A stretch of DNA of 64,000 nucleotides. Source: Novosphingobium sp. (GTDB lineage Bacteria > Pseudomonadota > Alphaproteobacteria > Sphingomonadales > Sphingomonadaceae). The translations under genes and the position numbers were made by a program. Positions 35,157-42,790 of this stretch are shown here, in pieces. The DNA is taken from assembly GCA_024236235.1 (NCBI GenBank), contig JACKKV010000007.1, forward strand, positions 1-64,000, given 5' to 3'. The stretch's first letter is position 1. Each line of letters starts with the position of its first letter. The notes under the pieces were generated by a model. That model had not been told where the DNA came from. It ran no database searches and saw only the letters and a list, made by a program, of their open reading frames with translations.

Positions 35157-35986
35157 GCGGCCACCAGTGTGGCGGCCGCGGCCAGCTGGCGCGCGATGTC
35201 CAGTTCGCCCAGCAGGCTATCAAGCGGCGGGATCGCATCGTCACGTTCGATCATCACGGCGACGGGGCCAAGCTGCGTCATGGCGCTCTGGTAAAGCGCC
35301 CATACCGCATCGCACACCGCGCGGTCATGCGTGTCGATGATGATCTCGCCCGGCTGATGCCCGGCAAGGTGAACCTGGCGCACCCGTTCCAGCGGCAATC
35401 CGGTCAGATAGTCTTGCGCTGCAAAGCCGTGATTGCACGCGCTGACATAGATGTTGTTGATGTCCAGCAGCAGGTAGCAGCCGGTCCGCCGCACGACCTC
35501 GGCCAGAAATTCCCACTCGCTCATCTCGTTTTCGGGAAAGATGAGATAGCTAGACGGGTTTTCGAGCAGGATGGGGCGCCTGAGCGCGTCCTGCGCGGCG
35601 CAAACATTGGTGCAGACCAGCCCCAGTGCCTCCTGCGTATAAGGCAGGGGCAGCAGATCGTGGCTGTTGTGTGCGCTGGTGCGGGTCCAGCACAGATGGT
35701 CCGATACCCACAGCGGATCGATCCGTTCAACCAGCGCGGCCAGCCGCCGCAGATAGGCCTGGTCCACCCCATGCGCCGAGCCGGGCGAGAGTGACACGCC
35801 GTGCAGCGCCACCGGGTGATGGCGGCGCACCGCCTCCAGCAAGGCCAGCGGCCTGCCGCCGTCGACTATGTAGTTTTCCGAAATCACCTCCACGAAATCG
35901 ACCGGCACGCCGCCCGCCTCGAATTCGGCGAAATGGGGGCGGCGCAGACCGAGGCCGAAACCGGAAAAACTGGCAATTTCGTTCAT
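35153..35986 (-). CDS. bufB: DUF692 multinuclear iron oxygenase, bufferin maturase BufB
   Basis: 277 aa TIM-barrel protein of the DUF692/MbnB family. GFGLGLRRPHFAEF near the start, VEVISENYIVDGG, ALHGVSLSPGS, VSDHLCW, LLENPSSY, LLLDINNIYVSACNHG and HLAGH supply the His, Asp and Glu ligands of the iron cluster. These enzymes oxidise Cys of precursor peptides to thio-oxazole or oxazolone/thioamide groups that bind copper (established for MbnB and bufferins). It is followed by bufC with overlapping start/stop. A 10-bp hairpin separates it from bufA1 upstream. ATG 35986 fits the family start MNEIASFSGFGLGLR. Confidence 0.9.
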   Translation of the reverse strand: MNEIASFSGFGLGLRRPHFAEFEAGGVPVDFVEVISENYIVDGGRPLALLEAVRRHHPVALHGVSLSPGSAHGVDQAYLRRLAALVERIDPLWVSDHLCWTRTSAHNSHDLLPLPYTQEALGLVCTNVCAAQDALRRPILLENPSSYLIFPENEMSEWEFLAEVVRRTGCYLLLDINNIYVSACNHGFAAQDYLTGLPLERVRQVHLAGHQPGEIIIDTHDRAVCDAVWALYQSAMTQLGPVAVMIERDDAIPPLDSLLGELDIARQLAAAATLVAA

Positions 35987-36010
35987 CTGGGCGTTCTCGT
36001 GCAACTGGGT

Positions 36011-36054
36011 GTGGCCCGGCCTTCCGGGAGGGGGGCAGGGGAAAGCCGGGCCAC
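36011..36054 (-). promoter_or_regulatory. Hairpin between bufA1 and bufB
   Basis: GTGGCCCGGC (36011-36020) pairs perfectly with GCCGGGCCAC (36045-36054) around a 24-nt loop, 25 bp after the bufA1 stop and 25 bp before the bufB start. No T tract follows. It may partly terminate transcription or protect the bufA1 message so that precursor exceeds enzyme. Confidence 0.5.
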
Positions 36055-36078
36055 GGGGAGGTGAACGGCGCTGCGGGT

Positions 36079-36360
36079 TTAGCCGAGATCGCCGATCGTG
36101 CCGCCCTTGGTCAGGCATTCGCCCGCTTTCATTGCCTTGAAGCCGTGGCCCTTGCAGGCGTTCATGCCCTTGCAGGCATGTTCGGCGGTGGCGCAATCGG
36201 CCGTGCCCTTGCAGCTGTTGACGCCATAGCAATGCACCGTGTCGTTTGCGCCCACCGCGATGCCGTTGCTGCCGGCCGGGGCATCTGCGGCAAAAGCGGC
36301 GGCGGAAAGGGCGAGTGCGGCGGCGGCCGAAGCGATGGTGGCGGTACGGGTCTTGGTCAT
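36079..36360 (-). CDS. bufA: Bufferin-type precursor with six Cys (BufA1)
   Basis: 93 aa. A Sec signal peptide (cleavage after about residue 24, AFA) leads to a mature peptide with six Cys at 44, 50, 56, 63, 69 and 82, in repeats of the form CYGVNSCKG, CATAEHACKGMNACKGHGF and ECLTKGG. This matches the bufferin-type precursors linked to DUF692 enzymes, which are exported, modified at Cys and chelate copper. The SD GGAG lies eight bases before ATG 36360. It has a GTAACC-N16-CGAA promoter (36405-36430) and heads the leftward operon with bufB and bufC. The chemistry of the modification is inferred from relatives. Confidence 0.85.
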   Translation of the reverse strand: MTKTRTATIASAAAALALSAAAFAADAPAGSNGIAVGANDTVHCYGVNSCKGTADCATAEHACKGMNACKGHGFKAMKAGECLTKGGTIGDLG

Positions 36361-36404
36361 CGGGAGTCTCCATATGTAATCGGTGCCAGTGCGGCTATGT
36401 GCCA

Positions 36405-36430
36405 TTCGCGCCATTGATGCCGACGGTTAC
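36405..36430 (-). promoter_or_regulatory. SigF-type promoter of the bufABC operon
   Basis: On the minus strand the sequence reads GTAACC (36430-36425), a 16-nt spacer, then CGAA (36408-36405). This is the GTAACC-N16-CGAA motif I recall for Caulobacter SigF. The expected start of transcription is about 36397, giving a short leader to ATG 36360. Confidence 0.75.
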
Positions 36431-36453
36431 AGGCAGGAAAATTTTTTCGCATT

Positions 36454-36479
36454 GTAACCTGTGCATCCCCCGCCGCGAA
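36454..36479 (+). promoter_or_regulatory. SigF-type promoter of the bufA2-doxX-sigF-nrsF operon
   Basis: GTAACC at 36454-36459, 16-nt spacer, CGAA at 36476-36479. It matches the leftward promoter exactly in both boxes and spacing and lies 23 bp from it, pointing the other way. The sigma factor gene is in this operon, so it is probably autoregulated. Confidence 0.75.
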
Positions 36480-36526
36480 TAGCCTGCCAGCCCTGGACGT
36501 TGCCGGGGCGCAGACCGGAGATGAAG

Positions 36527-36802
36527 ATGAAGACCAGATCGATCGCCGCCCTTGCGGGCGTGGCCATGTCAGGAAGCCTCGCGGTTCAGTCCGCCGTTGC
36601 GGCGGACCGCGCGCCGATGGAAAAGTGCTATGGCGTCGCCAAGGCCGGCAAGAATGATTGTGCGGCAGGCGCAGGCACCAGCTGCGCGGGTACTTCCACC
36701 CGTGATTATCAGGGCAATGCCTGGAAACTGGTGGCCAAGGGCAGCTGCACCGCGATCAAGACCCCCAAGGGGCCGGGTTCGCTGACCCCGATCCAGCGCT
36801 GA
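36527..36802 (+). CDS. Bufferin-type precursor, DUF2282, four Cys (BufA2)
   Basis: 91 aa. A signal peptide to about residue 27 precedes a mature peptide with Cys at 34, 45, 53 and 74: MEKCYGVAKAGKNDCAAGAG, TSCAGTSTRDYQGNAW, LVAKGSCTAIKTP. This is the DUF2282 four-Cys bufferin precursor family. ATG 36527 is preferred over 36521 because GGAG abuts 36521 and lies six bases before 36527. No modifying enzyme follows it in its own operon, so BufB/BufC encoded in the divergent operon probably act on it too. Copper binding is inferred. Confidence 0.85.
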   Translation: MKTRSIAALAGVAMSGSLAVQSAVAADRAPMEKCYGVAKAGKNDCAAGAGTSCAGTSTRDYQGNAWKLVAKGSCTAIKTPKGPGSLTPIQR

Positions 36803-36824
36803 TCGCCAGCAGGGGAGAGCAGCG

Positions 36825-37283
36825 ATGCAATCCATTTCTGCCCGCTGGGATCGCGCGGCCGCCTGCCTTGCGGGGCGCCGGGGTGAAGGGCTGGCGCTGC
36901 TTCTCACCCGGATCGCGCTGGCTGGCGTGTTCTGGCGTTCGGGCCAGAGCAAGCTGGTGGAAGACAGCTGGTTCGCGATCAGCCCGTCCACTTACTTCCT
37001 GTTCGAGACGGAATATAGCGCGGTCCCCCTGCCGCCCGCCTTCGCGGCGGTGATGGCGACCATTGCCGAACATGTTTTTCCCATTCTGCTGGTGCTGGGG
37101 CTGGGCACGCGCCTGGCCGCGCTGGCACTGCTGGGCATGACGATGGTGATCCAGATCTTCGTCTATCCCGAAGCGTGGTGGAGCGTGCATCTGCTGTGGG
37201 TGGCGATGGCCGCCATCCTGATCTCGCGCGGGGCGGGCATGTTCTCGCTCGATGCGCTGCTGGGCGCGAGACTTCGCGCGTGA
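36825..37283 (+). CDS. DoxX family membrane protein
   Basis: 152 aa with four hydrophobic helices (about residues 24-38, 68-90, 95-113 and 120-138). LLLTRIALAGVFWRSGQSKLVEDSWFAIS at the start and FAAVMATIAEHVFPILLVLGLGTRLAALALLGM fit DoxX. DoxX-like proteins are constant companions of DUF2282/DUF692 bufferin clusters, probably handling quinone-linked or copper-linked redox in the inner membrane; the exact role is unknown. Stop and the sigma GTG start overlap as GTGA (37280-37283). Confidence 0.85.
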   Translation: MQSISARWDRAAACLAGRRGEGLALLLTRIALAGVFWRSGQSKLVEDSWFAISPSTYFLFETEYSAVPLPPAFAAVMATIAEHVFPILLVLGLGTRLAALALLGMTMVIQIFVYPEAWWSVHLLWVAMAAILISRGAGMFSLDALLGARLRA

Positions 37284-37810
37284 CAGCGGATGAGGCGGCA
37301 CTGGCGCGGCTGATGGGCGCGGCCCAGCAGGGCGACCGGCAGGCCTATGCCGTCTTGCTGGAACAGGCGGGCAGATGGCTGCGCCGGTATTTTGCCCGGC
37401 GGGTCGCACCGCAGAACCTTGACGATCTGGTGCAGGAGGTGCTGCTTTCGCTGCACCGCAAGCGCGCGACCTACGATCCTGCCCGCCCGTTCCTGCCCTG
37501 GCTGGCGGCGATTGCCCGCTATCGCTGGGTCGATCAGCTACGCGGTGAATATCGGGCCGCCACCCAGGAGCTGCAGGACAATGATGCGGTGGACGAAGGC
37601 AGCGAGGATGCGGTGCTTGCCCGGATCAGCCTCGACCGGCTGTTCGCCCGGCTCCCTGCTGCCCAGGCCCGGGCGATCGAGCTGGTGAAGATCGAAGGGC
37701 GCAGTATTTGCGAGGCATCGCAACGCTGCGGGCAGAGCGAGGCGCTCGTCAAGGTGAACATATTTCGCGGCATCCGCAAAATGGCCGCGCTGATCGAAAA
37801 GGCACAATAG
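37280..37810 (+). CDS. sigF: ECF sigma factor, SigF-like
   Basis: 176 aa. Region 2 is AYAVLLEQAGRWLRRYFARRV...LDDLVQEVLLSLHRKRATYDPARPFLPWLAAIARYRWVDQLR; region 4 follows as LFARLPAAQARAIELVKIEGRSICEASQRCGQSEALVKVNIFRGIRKM. The GTG start at 37280 overlaps the doxX stop; longer starts would sit inside doxX. It is followed two bases later by nrsF. In Caulobacter, SigF with NrsF controls bufferin-type genes in response to copper and oxidants, and the same arrangement here with two matching promoters supports this role. Confidence 0.88.
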   Translation: MTADEAALARLMGAAQQGDRQAYAVLLEQAGRWLRRYFARRVAPQNLDDLVQEVLLSLHRKRATYDPARPFLPWLAAIARYRWVDQLRGEYRAATQELQDNDAVDEGSEDAVLARISLDRLFARLPAAQARAIELVKIEGRSICEASQRCGQSEALVKVNIFRGIRKMAALIEKAQ

Positions 37811-37811
37811 G

Positions 37812-38453
37812 ATGAAGCGGACAACGGACGGGCTGATCGCGCAACTGGCGAATGAACTGCAACCGGTGCGCCCGTTGCGCTGGCGGGCCGGCATGGCGCT
37901 GGCGCTGGCGGCGTTTGCCATGGCCGCGCTCGCCGTCGTGGCCTTGCGCGGCCTGAGCGAGGGCGTGGCGCACGGGCATGTTTCGGCCTTCTTCGTGGTC
38001 GCCAACGGGCTGCTGCTGCTGCTCGGTCTGGCCGGGGCGAGCGCGGTGATCGCGATGGCATCCCCTAATGTGGGGGCGCAGCATCAAGGCCCTAAATGGG
38101 CGCTGGCGATGGTCATGGTGCTGCCGGTGGCTGCCGCATTCGCATTGCTTGGCAGCGGATCAGCGGATCATTCGATCGGCGGGCTGCACGCAGTCTACTG
38201 CATCGCCCTGTCGCTCGCCACGGCGGCGCTGGTCGCCGCTGCGCTGGTCGTGTGGCTGCGCCAGGGGGCGCCGGTATCGGCACCTGCGGCGGGCCTTTAC
38301 ACCGGCATTGCCGCAGGTGCGCTGGGCAGCGTTGCCTATGGCCTGTCCTGCCCGGTCGACACGATTGCACATCTGGGCATCGCGCATGTCGTGCCGGTGG
38401 CGCTGGCAGGGGCCATGGGGCGGATCGCGCTGCCTGCATTCCTGCGCTGGTAA
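37812..38453 (+). CDS. nrsF: NrsF family (DUF1109) membrane anti-sigma factor
   Basis: 213 aa with six hydrophobic helices (about residues 27-46, 59-77, 94-112, 122-146, 158-175 and 185-203). Short cytosolic N-terminus MKRTTDGLIAQLANELQPVRPL would bind the sigma factor. Two Cys face the periplasm by topology: one in HAVYCIALSL and one in YGLSCPVDTIAH, the conserved pair implicated in stress sensing in NrsF. It starts two bases after the sigF stop. Release of SigF on copper or oxidant stress would turn on both bufferin operons. Confidence 0.88.
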   Translation: MKRTTDGLIAQLANELQPVRPLRWRAGMALALAAFAMAALAVVALRGLSEGVAHGHVSAFFVVANGLLLLLGLAGASAVIAMASPNVGAQHQGPKWALAMVMVLPVAAAFALLGSGSADHSIGGLHAVYCIALSLATAALVAAALVVWLRQGAPVSAPAAGLYTGIAAGALGSVAYGLSCPVDTIAHLGIAHVVPVALAGAMGRIALPAFLRW

Positions 38454-38469
38454 ACGCCTGCGCGGCGGC

Positions 38470-39783
38470 TCAGACCGCCGAACTGAACCGGCGCAGCGAA
38501 TCCTTGCGATAGACGTCGAATTGCGCGGCGATGCTGCGTGCATAGGGCAGGCCCGCACCGGTGATGATCACCACATCGTCGGCCATGCGCAGCAGGCCAC
38601 GGCTGGCAAAGGGGGCGAGACGGGGCAATGCCTCCTGCAGCATGGCCGCGCCAACCCGCGCCTGCCCGTTGCACAGCAGGCTTTCGATGATCGCCCCGCG
38701 CGTCCGGTCATCCCGGCTGCGGGCGATGCCGCGTTCGACGGGGTGGCGATCCTGCGACAGCAGCATGCGGTAACGGCCGGCATTCTTTTCCTTCTGCACC
38801 AGCAGATCCGGAAAGACGCAGATCGACGATGCTCCCAGCCCGATCAGCACCGGTGCGCCGTCATCAGTAAAGCCCTGGAAGTTGCGATGCAGATGGCCTG
38901 ACAGCGCCGCCTGCGCCAGCGGATCGCCGGGCAGGGCGAAATGATCGAAACCGACCGGCTGATAGCCTTCATCGCTGAGCAGGCGATAGCCCAGCGCGGC
39001 CATCCTGAAGCGTTCTTCCTGATCGGGCAGTGCGTCCGCTTCGATCTTGCGCTGGCGCGGGATCAGTTGCGGCACATGCGCATAGCCGAACAGGGCGATG
39101 CGATCCGCGCCAAGAGCGGCTGACAGCCGCAGGCTCTGTTCCAGATCGTTCAACGTCTGTCCGGGCAACCCGTACATCAGGTCGAAGTTGAGCGAGCTGA
39201 TGCCCGCATCGCGCAGCAGGGCAACGCTGCGCCGGATATCAGCTTCGGGTTGTTCGCGCCCGATGGCGGTCTGCAGATGCGGGGCAAAGGTCTGCACGCC
39301 AAGGCTGGCGTGCGTTGCGCCGACCCCGGCAATGACATCGCGCCAGCTGTGCGTGAGCGTGCGCGGGTCGAGCTCCACCGAAATGACTGGCTCCGCGATC
39401 GGAAAGTTGAGCACCAGCGCATCCATCAACCGCACGAAATCATGCGGGGCGATGGCATTGGGGCTGCCACCGCCAAAGGCGATGCGGCGCACCGCAATGC
39501 CCGGCGGCAGCAGCGCCGCAGTCAGCGCGATGTCGCGGTGAAGCGCATCAAGATAGCTGGCGAGCCGTTTCTTGTGATTGGCCGCCGCCGTGTTGCAGCC
39601 ACAGTACCAGCAGATCTTCTCGCAAAAGGGGATGTGGACATAAAGCGAGATGTCGCCCTGCACCCGTTGGAGCGCCCGCGTGAAATGGCCTGCATTCACG
39701 CCTTCGCCAAATTCGGCGGCAGTGGGATAGCTGGTGTATCGCGGCACGGGCACAGCCAGCAATTCGGGAAAATAAGGCCACAT
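38470..39783 (-). CDS. hemN: Oxygen-independent coproporphyrinogen III oxidase
   Basis: 437 aa radical-SAM enzyme that decarboxylates coproporphyrinogen III without O2 in heme synthesis. The FeS motif is CEKICWYC with Cys54, Cys58 and Cys61 and a further Cys63, typical of HemN rather than HemW. FGGGSPNAI and DLMYGLPGQT follow. It starts MWPYFPELLAVPVPRYTSYPTA. It follows the cco cluster on the same strand after the 82-aa gene; an imperfect FNR box lies at 39819-39832. Heme supply to the cbb3 oxidase is the natural link. Confidence 0.94.
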   Translation of the reverse strand: MWPYFPELLAVPVPRYTSYPTAAEFGEGVNAGHFTRALQRVQGDISLYVHIPFCEKICWYCGCNTAAANHKKRLASYLDALHRDIALTAALLPPGIAVRRIAFGGGSPNAIAPHDFVRLMDALVLNFPIAEPVISVELDPRTLTHSWRDVIAGVGATHASLGVQTFAPHLQTAIGREQPEADIRRSVALLRDAGISSLNFDLMYGLPGQTLNDLEQSLRLSAALGADRIALFGYAHVPQLIPRQRKIEADALPDQEERFRMAALGYRLLSDEGYQPVGFDHFALPGDPLAQAALSGHLHRNFQGFTDDGAPVLIGLGASSICVFPDLLVQKEKNAGRYRMLLSQDRHPVERGIARSRDDRTRGAIIESLLCNGQARVGAAMLQEALPRLAPFASRGLLRMADDVVIITGAGLPYARSIAAQFDVYRKDSLRRFSSAV

Positions 39784-39815
39784 GCAGCACTATTGACCAT
39801 GGCTGGCCGCCGCGA

Positions 39816-40064
39816 TCATTGCCTTGGATCAATCTTTCCCGATTGCCGCTTGCGTTCCGCTGAAGAATGGCACGCCTTGCCGCAGCACAGACGTTCGTTT
39901 TCGCCCGGCAGCAGCGGTGCGCCCAGCGGGATTTCGACGCTGGCCCCTTGCGGTCCGCCGCACAGGCTGACCACAATCGCGTCGCGTGCGGGCAGCAGCG
40001 CAGGGTTCACCATCGCCGGAATGAAGGCGATGATGGCAAGGCCGGGCGATCCGGTCCGGCTCAC
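39816..40064 (-). CDS. Small Cys-rich protein of the cco cluster, 82 aa
   Basis: GTG start at 40064 overlaps the ccoS stop as GTGA. A hydrophobic N-terminal segment (about residues 8-25) suggests export or membrane anchoring. The mature part has VSLCGG, then GENERLCCGKACHSSAERKRQ and a basic end. A CC-x3-C-H element near the C-terminus could bind metal or heme. I associate similar short proteins with the fix/cco clusters of sphingomonads from memory, but no function is established. Its position between ccoS and hemN suggests a link to oxidase assembly or copper handling. Confidence 0.65.
   Translation of the reverse strand: MSRTGSPGLAIIAFIPAMVNPALLPARDAIVVSLCGGPQGASVEIPLGAPLLPGENERLCCGKACHSSAERKRQSGKIDPRQ
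39819..39832 (-). promoter_or_regulatory. Imperfect FNR-type box upstream of hemN
   Basis: TTGCC-TTGG-ATCAA compared with TTGAT-N4-ATCAA: one half is perfect and the other has three of five. It lies about 36 bp upstream of the hemN start, at the very end of the preceding 82-aa gene, so hemN may have its own FnrL-dependent promoter. Confidence 0.4.
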
Positions 40065-40210
40065 GCCTCGTCCTCCTCGTCAATCAGGATGCGCTGTGCC
40101 GCGCCGTCCAGATCGTCGAACTGGCCGGTCCTGAGCGACCAGAAGAAGCCGCCGAGGCCCGCCAGCCCCAGCAGCAGGGCAATCGGGATCAGGAATGCGA
40201 GGCCATTCAT
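40061..40210 (-). CDS. ccoS: cbb3 oxidase maturation protein CcoS
   Basis: 49 aa, the usual CcoS size. One membrane helix (FLIPIALLLGLAGLGGFFW) is followed by a short cytosolic tail with GQFDDLDGAAQRILID, the family hallmark. It is needed for insertion of heme and copper into CcoN. It starts eight bases after ccoI and overlaps the next gene (GTGA). It is easily missed because of its length. Confidence 0.92.
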   Translation of the reverse strand: MNGLAFLIPIALLLGLAGLGGFFWSLRTGQFDDLDGAAQRILIDEEDEA

Positions 40211-40217
40211 CGCGCGA

Positions 40218-42368
40218 TCACCGTGCCGCCCGCGCCAGCCGCAACGAATTGCCGACCACCACCAGCGAACTGGTCGACATGGCGATGGCGGCGATCATCG
40301 GGGTGACATAGCCGGCGATCGCCAGCGGCACCGCGCAGATATTGTATCCCACGGCCAGCGCGAAGTTCTGTCTGACCACGCGCATGGTGGCGCGCGCGGC
40401 GTTGACCGCACGGGGCAGGGCAATCAGCGAATCCTGAACGAACACGAGGTCGGATGCCTGCAAGCCCACATCGCTGGCCGAGCCCGGCGCCATGGAGGCA
40501 TCGGCCTTGGCCATTGCCGGTCCGTCATTCAGCCCGTCACCCACCATCAGCACGCGGTGGCCTGCGGCCTGCAGTGCGGCGATTGCCGCCTGCTTGCGGG
40601 CCGGGTCCGCTTCGCCCAGACCGTCCAGCCCAAGCTCCTGCGCCACCCGTTCCACTGCGTCCTGCCGGTCGCCTGACAGGATCGAGGCGCTGATGCCAAG
40701 CCGGGCCAGCCGCTGCAGGGCCTCCTTCGCGTCGGGTCGCAACCGGTCGGAACAGGGGATAACCCAGGTCGGTTCGCCTTCCAGAAACAGCGTCACGGCC
40801 ATGCCGCCCGCGCTGTCCGGGCGGCGCAGCGCAACCTTGCGCCCCTGCCAGCAGGCGAAGACGCCTTCGCCCGGCCGTTCTTCCACCAGCGACAGTTCGG
40901 CGGCGCGATGCCCCTTCGCGGCAAGGGCCGCCGAGAGCGCCTGCGAGATCGGGTGCTTGCTGTGCGAGGCGAGGGCGAGAGCGACCCCGGCGGCGGCTGG
41001 CGGCAGGCTGGCAATTACCGCCGGGTCCGGGACCGGACGGCCCATGGTCAAGGTGCCGGTCTTGTCCAGCAGGGCGCGGTCGATCCTGGCCAGCCGTTCC
41101 AGTGCGGAACCGTCCTTGACCATGATCCCGGCGCGCATCATCGCCGCGCTGGCCACCACCTGGGCCACGGGCACGGCAAGGCCGAGCGCGCAGGGGCAGG
41201 TAATGATGAGCACGGCGATGGCGATGACCAGCGACTGGTACCAGCCCGCCCCGGCGATCATCCAGCCCGCGAAGGTCAGCGCGGCAAGTGTGTGCACGGC
41301 AGGGGCGTAAAGCCGTGCCGCGCGGTCGGCGATGCGGACATATTTCGAACGGTCCTGCGCCGCCGCTTCCATCAGCCGGGCGATTTCGGCCAGCGTCGTG
41401 TCCGCGCCGATCGCCAGCACCCGTACATCGACGGGGGCATCGAGATTGAGCGTTCCGGCCAGCACCTTTGTCCCTTCGCCAGCGGCGGCTGGTGCACTCT
41501 CCCCGGTGAGCAGCGATTGGTCAAACCGGCTTGTCCCGCTGACGATCACGCCGTCTGCGGCAAGCCGTTCCCCGGCGGCGACCCGCATCACCATGCCTGC
41601 CGTCAGCTCATCCGCCTTGCGCCACGAAAGGGCTCCGTCCGCATCTATCACCGTAGCGCCCTGCGCTGCCTGGCTGAGCAGCGCATCCACCCCGGTGCGC
41701 GCCTTGTCGCGCATCATCGCGTCCAGCGCGCGGCCTGCCAGCAGGAAGGCGAGCAGCATCAGCGCGCCATCGAACCAGGCCTCCGCACCGCCGGCCAGCG
41801 TTTCGTGGAAGCTGAGTGCGGTGGCGAGAATGACGCCGATGGAAATCGGGACATCCATGTTGGTCCGCCCGCGCCGCAACGCCGCCCATGCGGAACGGAA
41901 AAAGGGCTGACCCGCAAAAATGATCGCCGGGATCGCGATGGCGGCGGAAATCCAGTGAAACAGGTTGCGCGTGCTGCCTTCAGCGCCGGACCAGACGCTG
42001 ACGGACAACAGCATCACATTCATGCCCGCGAAGGCCGCGACGGCGAGCGGGGCCAGCAGCGGTTTGACCTGCGATTCAGAACGGGCGAAGGCGCCCTTGC
42101 GCGGCTGCGCTTCAAAACCGATACGGGCCAGTTCCTCTACCAGATCGCGCGCCTTCAACCCGGCGTCATGATGCACGGTCACTTGCCGCGCAGACAGGTT
42201 TACCCGCGCATCGGCAATGCCCGGCACCCCGGCCAGACCGCGTTCGATCTTGCTGATGCACCCGGCGCAATGCATGCCCGGCACTGCCAGCACGGTTTCC
42301 TGCCAGTGTCCCCGATCGGAGCCGGAGGATGGCTGTGCGATCACGGCAGCGGAACCTCGTGCCGCCAC
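40218..42368 (-). CDS. ccoI: Copper-translocating P-type ATPase CcoI
   Basis: 716 aa. N-terminal heavy-metal domain with GMHCAGC, eight predicted helices, CPC in transmembrane helix 6 (IITCPCALGLAVP), TGES actuator motif, phosphorylation site DKTGT and hinge GDGLNDGPAM. CcoI/FixI exports copper to the periplasm for the CcoN binuclear centre. It overlaps ccoH by 28 bp and precedes ccoS, as in most fixGHIS operons. Copper rather than other cations is indicated by CPC and the operon. Confidence 0.94.
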   Translation of the reverse strand: MAARGSAAVIAQPSSGSDRGHWQETVLAVPGMHCAGCISKIERGLAGVPGIADARVNLSARQVTVHHDAGLKARDLVEELARIGFEAQPRKGAFARSESQVKPLLAPLAVAAFAGMNVMLLSVSVWSGAEGSTRNLFHWISAAIAIPAIIFAGQPFFRSAWAALRRGRTNMDVPISIGVILATALSFHETLAGGAEAWFDGALMLLAFLLAGRALDAMMRDKARTGVDALLSQAAQGATVIDADGALSWRKADELTAGMVMRVAAGERLAADGVIVSGTSRFDQSLLTGESAPAAAGEGTKVLAGTLNLDAPVDVRVLAIGADTTLAEIARLMEAAAQDRSKYVRIADRAARLYAPAVHTLAALTFAGWMIAGAGWYQSLVIAIAVLIITCPCALGLAVPVAQVVASAAMMRAGIMVKDGSALERLARIDRALLDKTGTLTMGRPVPDPAVIASLPPAAAGVALALASHSKHPISQALSAALAAKGHRAAELSLVEERPGEGVFACWQGRKVALRRPDSAGGMAVTLFLEGEPTWVIPCSDRLRPDAKEALQRLARLGISASILSGDRQDAVERVAQELGLDGLGEADPARKQAAIAALQAAGHRVLMVGDGLNDGPAMAKADASMAPGSASDVGLQASDLVFVQDSLIALPRAVNAARATMRVVRQNFALAVGYNICAVPLAIAGYVTPMIAAIAMSTSSLVVVGNSLRLARAAR

Positions 42369-42790
42369 TGCCTGCCTGCATCGCTGACAGAAATGCGCAG
42401 TTGCCAGCGCCCGGCGGGCAATTTCTCGGCAGAGACGAACCGCCCCGCCCTGTCAGCGCGAAAGCTCAGCGTCCGGTCAGGCAGGCGACCAAGCGGGTGA
42501 CGGGCGATGGCGGACACCTCGGCACCGGCGGGAGCACCGCTCAGCCCGATTTCGACATGGCGATCCTCGCGCCAGTTCACCCGGGCATCCCAGCCCAGCG
42601 CAGATTCCGCCCGTGCCTCGTCCAGCCAGCGATTGTAATGCTGGCTCGCGACATAGGAATTCTCGACCACCACGCCGCCAAAGGTCGACAGGGCGAGCCG
42701 CGCCATCAGGAAATTGACGCCCGCGACAATCGCGAAGAACGTGATCAGGATCGCGGCCATGTGGCGACCGGTGAAGCGGCCTTGCATCAT
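42341..42790 (-). CDS. ccoH: FixH/CcoH family protein
   Basis: 149 aa. One N-terminal helix (HMAAILITFFAIVAGVNFLMARLAL) then a periplasmic beta domain with SYVASQHYNRWLDEARAESALGW, the FixH signature. CcoH contacts CcoN during cbb3 assembly. Its start overlaps the ccoG stop by four bases and its end overlaps ccoI. Topology: N-in, C-terminal domain outside. Confidence 0.9.
   Translation of the reverse strand: MMQGRFTGRHMAAILITFFAIVAGVNFLMARLALSTFGGVVVENSYVASQHYNRWLDEARAESALGWDARVNWREDRHVEIGLSGAPAGAEVSAIARHPLGRLPDRTLSFRADRAGRFVSAEKLPAGRWQLRISVSDAGRQWRHEVPLP

Noticed and set aside
36825..37283. Reading the DoxX gene as a thiosulfate:quinone oxidoreductase subunit
   Set aside because: The context is a bufferin/SigF cluster and no DoxD or sulfur genes are nearby.
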